From: Treponema sp. | GTDB taxonomy: Bacteria > Spirochaetota > Spirochaetia > Treponematales > Breznakiellaceae | DNA length: 7,683 bases | Direction of reading: 5' to 3' | NCBI GenBank assembly: GCA_031255875.1 | Contig: JAIRRR010000286.1 | Location: forward strand, 1 to 7,683 | Shown: positions 5,289 to 7,683 of the stretch, piece after piece | Numbering within the stretch: the first letter of the stretch is position 1 | How the letters are laid out: the number at the start of each line of letters is the position of its first letter | Notes under the pieces: model-generated | The model's database searches: none | The model's input: the letters and a program-made list of their open reading frames with translations, nothing else | Told to the model about the DNA's origin: nothing | Made by a program: the position numbers and the translations under genes

Positions 5289-7067
5289 ATGGTTAACCTG
5301 AAGATAAACGGCGTATCCCTCGAAGTCGAGGACGGGACCACGATCCTCGACGCGGCGAGGAGAATCAATATCAAAATACCGACACTCTGTTACAACCCGG
5401 ATCTGCCCCCCTGGGCGGCCTGCGGACTCTGCGTCGTCCGGATGGAAGGGTCCCCAAAAATGGTGCGGGCCTGCACCACTCCGGCTGCGGAAAACATGAG
5501 CGTAATCACCCATGACCCGGAAATTATCGAAGTGCGCAGGACCGTGCTGGAACTGATCCTGTCGAACCACCCCAACGACTGCCTCCAGTGCCCCCGCAAC
5601 GGGAACTGCGAGCTCCAGACGCTGGCCGCCGAATTCGGCATACGGGAATCCCCGTTCAGGAAACTGCTCAACGGCCTTCCGCCGGACGACAGCAATCCCG
5701 CCATCATCCTGAACCCGGAAAAGTGCATACGCTGCGGCCGCTGCGTAAAAGTCTGCCAGGAGATGCAGAATGTCTGGGCCCTGGAATTCCTGGGCCGGGG
5801 CATCAAGGGCCGGATCGCCAGCGCCGCCGGGGTGCCCCTGGGCAACAGCCCCTGCATCATGTGCGGCCAGTGCGCGGCCCACTGCCCGGTAGGGGCCATC
5901 TACGAGCGGGACGATACCGCCAAGGTATGGGCCGCGCTGCAAAACCCGGAGACACACCCGGTAGTCCAGATAGCCCCGGCGGTCCGGGTCGCCCTGGCCG
6001 AGGAATTCGGCCTTAAGCCCGGAACCATCCTTACAAAACAGATATACGCCGCCCTGCGCCGCCTTGGTTTCAAGACCGTGTTCGACACCAATTTCTCTGC
6101 GGACCTGACCATCATGGAAGAGAGCTCCGAACTCGTAAAGCGGCTGACCGAACTGGCAAAGGGCGGGAAAGCGGATATCCCGTTAATCACAAGCTGCTGC
6201 CCGGCCTGGGTCGATTATATGGAAAAGTACTACACCGACATGATCCCGAATTTCTCCACCGCCAAAAGCCCCCAGCAGATGATGGGCGCCATGATCAAGA
6301 GCTACTGGGCGGAAAGGACCGGCGCTGACCCGCAGAAGATCTACTCCGTATCAATAATGCCCTGTACGGCAAAGAAGTGGGAAACCAAACGCAACGACGA
6401 CATGAAATCCGCCGGAGCCGGCTACGACGTGGATATTTCGATTACCACCAGGGAGCTCGCCCGGATGATCAAACAGGCGGGCATAGAGATTCTCAAGCTC
6501 CCCGAAGAAGAGCCCGATAACCCCCTGGGGCCGTACACCGGCGCCGGGACCATCTTCGGCGCCACGGGCGGCGTCATGGAAGCGGCGGTCCGGAGCGCCT
6601 ACTACTTTGTCACGGGGAAGGAACTGGGCGACGTGAATTTCAGGCCCGCCCGCGGCCTTGACGGAGTCAAGGAGGCGGAAGTAGATTTCGGCATACCCGT
6701 GATCGGCCCGGAAACCAAAATACGCATAGCCGTGGCCCACCAAATGGGGAACATCGCCGCAGTGCTGGACCGTATCCGGGCCGCGAGGCAGGGCGGGAAG
6801 GAAACGCCCTACCATTTCGTGGAAGTCATGGCCTGCCGCGGCGGCTGCATAGGCGGGGGCGGCCAGCCCTACGGCTGCACCGACAAAGTCCGCGCCCTGC
6901 GCGCCGGGGGGCTTTACACCGACGACGAGCAGTCGCAGTACCGCTGTTCCCACCAGAACCCCTGGATCAAGCAGGCCTACAGCGAATACCTTGGGGAACC
7001 CGGCAGCCACAAGGCCCACGGGCTGCTCCACACATCCTACACGGAGCGGGTGCTGTATTTAAAGTAA
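5289..7067 (+). CDS. hndD: [FeFe] hydrogenase catalytic subunit HndD
   Basis: This is the cytoplasmic catalytic subunit for reversible H2 formation (2 H+ + 2 e-). The 592 residues fit HndD (about 585). In order it has a [2Fe-2S] domain (Cys34, Cys45, Cys48, Cys62), a His/Cys3 [4Fe-4S] site (His94, Cys98, Cys101, Cys107), two [4Fe-4S] motifs (Cys146/149/152/156 and Cys189/192/195/199), and the H-cluster domain. All three H-cluster signatures are intact: L1 TSCCPAW from 301, L2 MPCTAKKWE from 357, and L3 EVMACRGGC from 512. The H-cluster ligands are Cys304, Cys359, Cys516 and Cys520, and Cys303 is the expected proton-transfer cysteine. The small-subunit-like tail at about 554-586 (SHQNPWI, then LGEPGSHKAHGLLHTSY) is fused on, as usual. 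There is no C-terminal extra [2Fe-2S] domain as in Thermotoga HydA. It has no Tat signal, so the enzyme is cytoplasmic. It is last in the operon and depends on maturases HydEFG encoded elsewhere. Confidence 0.97.
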   Translation: MVNLKINGVSLEVEDGTTILDAARRINIKIPTLCYNPDLPPWAACGLCVVRMEGSPKMVRACTTPAAENMSVITHDPEIIEVRRTVLELILSNHPNDCLQCPRNGNCELQTLAAEFGIRESPFRKLLNGLPPDDSNPAIILNPEKCIRCGRCVKVCQEMQNVWALEFLGRGIKGRIASAAGVPLGNSPCIMCGQCAAHCPVGAIYERDDTAKVWAALQNPETHPVVQIAPAVRVALAEEFGLKPGTILTKQIYAALRRLGFKTVFDTNFSADLTIMEESSELVKRLTELAKGGKADIPLITSCCPAWVDYMEKYYTDMIPNFSTAKSPQQMMGAMIKSYWAERTGADPQKIYSVSIMPCTAKKWETKRNDDMKSAGAGYDVDISITTRELARMIKQAGIEILKLPEEEPDNPLGPYTGAGTIFGATGGVMEAAVRSAYYFVTGKELGDVNFRPARGLDGVKEAEVDFGIPVIGPETKIRIAVAHQMGNIAAVLDRIRAARQGGKETPYHFVEVMACRGGCIGGGGQPYGCTDKVRALRAGGLYTDDEQSQYRCSHQNPWIKQAYSEYLGEPGSHKAHGLLHTSYTERVLYLK

Positions 7068-7076
7068 CGGGCGCAT

Positions 7077-7111
7077 CCTGCCGCGCCGAGCCCGGGGCTC
7101 GGCGCGGCAGG
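7077..7111 (+). terminator. Long GC-rich hairpin ending the hnd operon
   Basis: The arms 7077-7093 and 7095-7111 are perfect reverse complements over 17 bases around one central base. In practice this is a 16-bp stem with a 3-nt loop. It begins 10 nt after the hndD stop. GCAT at 7073-7076 and ATGC at 7115-7118 can extend it across a 3-nt bulge, after which a short TTTT occurs at 7125-7128. The U-tract is poor, but position and strength make it the probable operon terminator. Confidence 0.65.
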
Positions 7112-7130
7112 CCGATGCAGCGCATTTTCC

Positions 7131-7152
7131 GCAAATTTTGCCGGCAATTGCC
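7131..7152. repeat. Chain of three overlapping short palindromes
   Basis: GCAAATTTTGC (7131-7141), TTGCCGGCAA (7138-7147) and GGCAATTGCC (7143-7152) overlap one another downstream of the operon hairpin. The rest of 7112-7247 holds only a further 6-bp hairpin, GCCGGG at 7186-7191 with CCCGGC at 7199-7204, and no gene. No function is assigned. Confidence 0.3.
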
Positions 7153-7247
7153 CAAAACCCCCGCCGTCCCCCTTCATAATTACGAGCCGGGAAGGCTCCC
7201 CGGCCGGCCATAATCCGGTAAATCTGACGCCAAACAAGAGGCGCCGC

Positions 7248-7276
7248 TTGACAACATTCGCCGCGAGTTTTATCAT
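7248..7276 (+). promoter_or_regulatory. sigma70-type promoter of the lipoprotein gene
   Basis: A perfect TTGACA at 7248-7253 and TATCAT at 7271-7276 (5 of 6) are spaced by an ideal 17 bp. The predicted transcription start near 7283 gives an approximately 33-nt leader before the TTG start. An overlapping CATAAT at 7274-7279 has a less suitable 20-bp spacing. This separates the gene from the hnd operon. Confidence 0.75.
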
Positions 7277-7302
7277 AATTTCTGTAAGAATTTTACAAAA
7301 AA

Positions 7303-7306
7303 GGAG
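7303..7306 (+). promoter_or_regulatory. Ribosome-binding site supporting a TTG start
   Basis: GGAG in the run AAGGAGA (7301-7307) lies nine bases before TTG at 7316. The next in-frame candidate, ATG at 7334, has no ribosome-binding site and would lose the positively charged start of the signal peptide. Confidence 0.65.
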
Positions 7307-7315
7307 ACGCCGGCT

Positions 7316-7683
7316 TTGGAGAAAAAGCTCGCTATGCCAGTTACGATTGCGGCAATCGTAATTTTGAATGTTTTGTTATTGCTGGCTTTTGGAAGCTGTT
7401 CGCGAAAATCAAGTACCGGCGGCGGTTCCGCGCGTTCCGGGTTTTACATCGAAGAACCCTCGCGCGAAACCCTCCCGGTCAATACCACGACACCCCGGAT
7501 TTACTATTTTTTTGATAGAACCCTTTCAATGCAGGGCTTTGTCGCCGAAGACTATACCGCGTACTCGACAGTTATCCCCCAGCTTTGGAACGTAGCGGAA
7601 TCCACAAAGCTCTGGTCCCAATCAGCGGCGGGCGCTTCATTTTACGAATTCGGAGAAGGCGACATTAGAAAACTCTCAAGGCA
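7316..7683 (+). CDS. Predicted lipoprotein, 5' part (runs off the window)
   Basis: The frame is open from TTG at 7316 to the window edge (122 codons plus two bases). It begins with a lipoprotein signal peptide: MEKK, a hydrophobic stretch at about 9-26 (IAAIVILNVLLLLAFG), and a lipobox-like AFGSC with Cys28. A Ser/Gly-rich linker (29-42) follows. The box is relaxed at -3 (Phe), as is common in spirochaetes, so the protein is expected to be lipid-anchored outside the inner membrane. After the linker, IYYFFDRTLSMQGF (62-75) resembles the beta-strand and DxSxS metal site of von Willebrand factor A domains, here Asp67-x-Thr69-x-Ser71. That reading is tentative. Codon use is more AT-leaning (TTT, TTG, TTA, TCA, AGA) than in the hydrogenase genes, consistent with lower expression or a different origin. 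The function is not recognised. Confidence 0.7.
   Translation, partial: MEKKLAMPVTIAAIVILNVLLLLAFGSCSRKSSTGGGSARSGFYIEEPSRETLPVNTTTPRIYYFFDRTLSMQGFVAEDYTAYSTVIPQLWNVAESTKLWSQSAAGASFYEFGEGDIRKLSR

Noticed and set aside
7368..7595. 75-codon plus-strand open frame
   Set aside because: It is out of frame with the lipoprotein frame beginning at TTG 7316, which has a promoter, a ribosome-binding site, a signal peptide and a lipobox. The short frame has none of these.

Overview
The window is GC-rich bacterial chromosome with all recognised genes on the + strand. In order it holds a complete glucose-6-phosphate isomerase gene (pgi), a complete five-gene operon for a multisubunit NAD(P)/ferredoxin-linked [FeFe] hydrogenase (hndA, a small GHKL-type ATPase gene, hndB, hndC, hndD), and the 5' part of a lipoprotein gene that runs off the right edge. 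The hydrogenase subunits match the HndABCD type of anaerobic bacteria. The gene set indicates a strict, H2-metabolising fermenter or homoacetogen. The relaxed lipobox of the last gene and the operon content fit a spirochaete of the Treponema type, such as those of termite guts, but a clostridial or other anaerobe cannot be excluded from sequence alone.

Layout: 1-51 carries a possible promoter and the pgi ribosome-binding site. 52-1626 is pgi. 1627-1868 is intergenic: two strong, overlapping stem-loops behind pgi, an inverted repeat around an A-tract, an excellent sigma70-type promoter (TTGACT, 16 bp, TATAAT), and an approximately 84-nt leader. 1869-7067 is the hnd operon with short gaps (4, 73, 8 and 86 nt). 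The 86-nt gap before hndD contains a perfect GC palindrome followed by TTTTAT directly upstream of the hndD ribosome-binding site. 7068-7315 holds a long terminator-like hairpin, a cluster of small palindromes and a second strong promoter (TTGACA, 17 bp, TATCAT). A TTG-started lipoprotein gene follows from 7316.

How the genes work together: HndA and HndC form the NuoE/NuoF-like diaphorase (FMN and Fe-S centres) that exchanges electrons with NAD(P)H. HndB is a thioredoxin-fold accessory subunit. HndD carries the H-cluster and a relay of Fe-S clusters. By family knowledge such complexes couple NADH and reduced ferredoxin to H2, in the evolving direction or in reverse, by flavin-based electron bifurcation. 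The ATPase-fold gene embedded between hndA and hndB is not a structural electron carrier and is the least understood part of the operon. The H-cluster maturases HydE, HydF and HydG are not in this window. pgi (glycolysis) has its own signals and is probably just a neighbour.

No rRNA, tRNA, CRISPR, insertion sequence or phage feature was seen. The many long minus-strand open frames are GC-driven shadows of the real genes.
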